From NCBI GenBank assembly GCA_022730285.1, contig DZCQ01000007.1, forward strand, positions 70,668 through 77,711: a DNA stretch of 7,044 bases. The letters are read 5' to 3'. Shown here piece after piece: positions 6,321-7,044 of this stretch. Position 1 is the stretch's first letter, and each line of letters starts with the position of its first letter. The notes below the pieces were generated by a model that saw only the letters and a list, made by a program, of their open reading frames with translations, made no database searches and had not been told where the DNA came from. Origin of the DNA: Flavobacterium psychrophilum. Lineage in GTDB: Bacteria; Bacteroidota; Bacteroidia; Flavobacteriales; Flavobacteriaceae. Position numbers and translations under genes: made by a program.

Positions 6321-6351
6321 AAAAAGTCTTTCTTTCGAAAGACTTTTTTTT
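6321..6351 (+). terminator. Intrinsic terminator after the HU/SPOR gene
   Basis: AAAAAGTCTTTC (6321-6332) pairs perfectly with GAAAGACTTTTT (6337-6348) around the loop TTTC, and the right arm runs into a T-tract ending at 6351. It begins four bases after the TAG stop. The A-run on the left side means it could also act on minus-strand transcripts. Confidence 0.88.
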
Positions 6352-6379
6352 ACTTTTTTATTCATTAATACTTTACAAA

Positions 6380-6889
6380 ATGCAATCAAAATTCCCTTCT
6401 GAATCTTTAACTATTTTAACCGATATGGTTTTGCCTGGCGAAACAAACCCTTTAAATAATTTATTTGGTGGAGAGCTACTTGCCCGTATGGATAGAGCTG
6501 CAAGTATTTCGGCCAGAAGACATTCTAGAAGAATTACCGTAACTGCATCAGTAAACCATGTTGCATTTACGAAAGCGGTTCCATTGGGAAGCGTAGTAAC
6601 TGTTGAAGCAAAAGTATCTAGGAGTTTTAAAACCTCTATGGAAGTTTTTATAGACGTCTGGATTGAAGACAGGGAATCTGGAGGCAGAACCAAGGCAAAT
6701 GAAGGTATTTATACTTTTGTAGCAGTAGATGAGACAGGACAGCCAGTTCAAGTACCTGCTATTGTCCCTCAAACCGAAGAAGAGATTGCTAGATTTGATG
6801 CTGCCTTACGCAGAAAACAACTTAGTTTGGTACTCTCTGGCAAAATGGCACCACACGAAGCTACAGAATTAAAAGCTCTTTTTTTATAA
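6380..6889 (+). CDS. Hotdog-fold acyl-CoA thioesterase (YciA/ACOT type)
   Basis: Proteins of this family cleave acyl-CoA to free fatty acid and CoA in the cytoplasm. The 169-residue chain has the family blocks MVLPGETNPLNNLFGGELLARMD (16-38, the nucleotide- and thioester-binding helix with its preceding loop), VNHVAFTKAVPLGSVVTVEAKV (58-79) and MEVFIDVWIED (87-97). The position that is Asp in E. coli YciA (DIFGG) is Asn27 here (NLFGG); Asn also occurs at this place in some ACOT proteins, so activity is still expected. The C-terminal 40 residues are a charged helical tail. Substrate chain length cannot be read from the sequence. It stands alone after the HU/SPOR terminator; a promoter in the 28-base gap is not convincing. 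The last six bases overlap the end of the convergent kinase gene. Confidence 0.9.
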   Translation: MQSKFPSESLTILTDMVLPGETNPLNNLFGGELLARMDRAASISARRHSRRITVTASVNHVAFTKAVPLGSVVTVEAKVSRSFKTSMEVFIDVWIEDRESGGRTKANEGIYTFVAVDETGQPVQVPAIVPQTEEEIARFDAALRRKQLSLVLSGKMAPHEATELKALFL

Positions 6890-7044
6890 ACTAAGTATAA
6901 AGGTAGTTCCCTTGTTTATTTGAGAATTTACAGTGATTTCGCAATTAATAGCCTTTGCTAAATCGCGAATAAGATGTAAACCCAAGCCAGTTTTAATTCC
7001 GGCTACTTCTTTGTCATCATATAAGGCTTTGAATTTTTCTTTAG
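6884..7044 (-). CDS. Sensor histidine kinase, C-terminal 52 residues only
   Basis: The minus strand from the right edge to the TAA at 6886-6884 is open for 52 residues. It contains the G2 box of the HATPase_c domain, GIKTGLGLHLIRDLAKAI, followed by the usual final strands (CEITVNSQINKGTTFILSL) and a stop. The ATP-binding N and G1 boxes and the sensor part lie outside the window. The chain ends right after the ATPase fold, so there is no C-terminal receiver or output domain. The response regulator and signal cannot be deduced. It is tail-to-tail with the thioesterase gene, with stop codons interlocked. Confidence 0.85.
   Translation of the reverse strand, partial: KEKFKALYDDKEVAGIKTGLGLHLIRDLAKAINCEITVNSQINKGTTFILSL

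Noticed and set aside
6351..6379. A promoter for the thioesterase gene, such as TACTTTAC at 6369-6376
   Set aside because: It matches TAnnTTTG poorly and has no suitable TTG upstream; homopolymer T and A runs here give many weak matches.
6373..6772. Minus-strand open frames inside the thioesterase gene
   Set aside because: They are antisense to a well-conserved hotdog protein and their translations resemble no known family.

Overview
The window is AT-rich DNA that looks like a member of the Bacteroidota, most likely a flavobacterium. The evidence is a set of promoters of the TTG-N19/20-TAnnTTTG type, the near absence of Shine-Dalgarno sequences, an HU-CCDC81/SPOR membrane protein and a secreted formylglycine-generating-enzyme-like protein, both typical of that phylum. 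No tRNA, rRNA, CRISPR array, insertion sequence or phage gene is visible.

Layout. (1) Positions 1-938, minus strand: the first 312 codons of a secreted SUMF1/FGE-fold protein that runs off the left edge. It has its own promoter, and a perfect 20-bp palindrome overlaps the -33 element. (2) Positions 1173-4156, minus strand: a compact three-gene operon, transcribed trhO-like rhodanese, trhP-like U32 protein, [4Fe-4S] ferredoxin. The junctions are a 1-nt gap and a 1-nt overlap. A clear promoter lies inside the 3' end of dprA and an intrinsic terminator closes the operon. (3) Positions 4140-5255, minus strand: dprA, the RecA loader of natural transformation. (4) Positions 5358-6317, plus strand: an HU-CCDC81/TM/SPOR protein diverging from dprA, with a possibly leaderless start and a strong terminator. 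(5) Positions 6380-6889, plus strand: a hotdog-fold acyl-CoA thioesterase. (6) Positions 6884-7044, minus strand: the C-terminal end of a sensor histidine kinase, converging on the thioesterase and overlapping it by six bases at a shared TTATAA.

The most notable content is the operon in (2). In E. coli, TrhO (O2-dependent) and TrhP (prephenate-dependent, needing Fe-S assembly) are two separate routes to the same product, 5-hydroxyuridine at tRNA position 34. Here homologues of both are adjacent and probably translationally linked, with a small ferredoxin behind them. Both proteins also end in the same ~85-residue domain, which aligns without gaps at about 51% identity (43/85 by hand). That domain is usual at the end of U32 proteins but is an extension on the rhodanese. 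The inference is that a substrate- or partner-binding module is shared by two chemically unrelated tRNA hydroxylation enzymes, making a single wobble-uridine hydroxylation module with an attached electron carrier.

The remaining genes (dprA, HU/SPOR protein, thioesterase) are ordinary housekeeping genes with no obvious link to the tRNA module. Gaps between genes are all under 300 bases.
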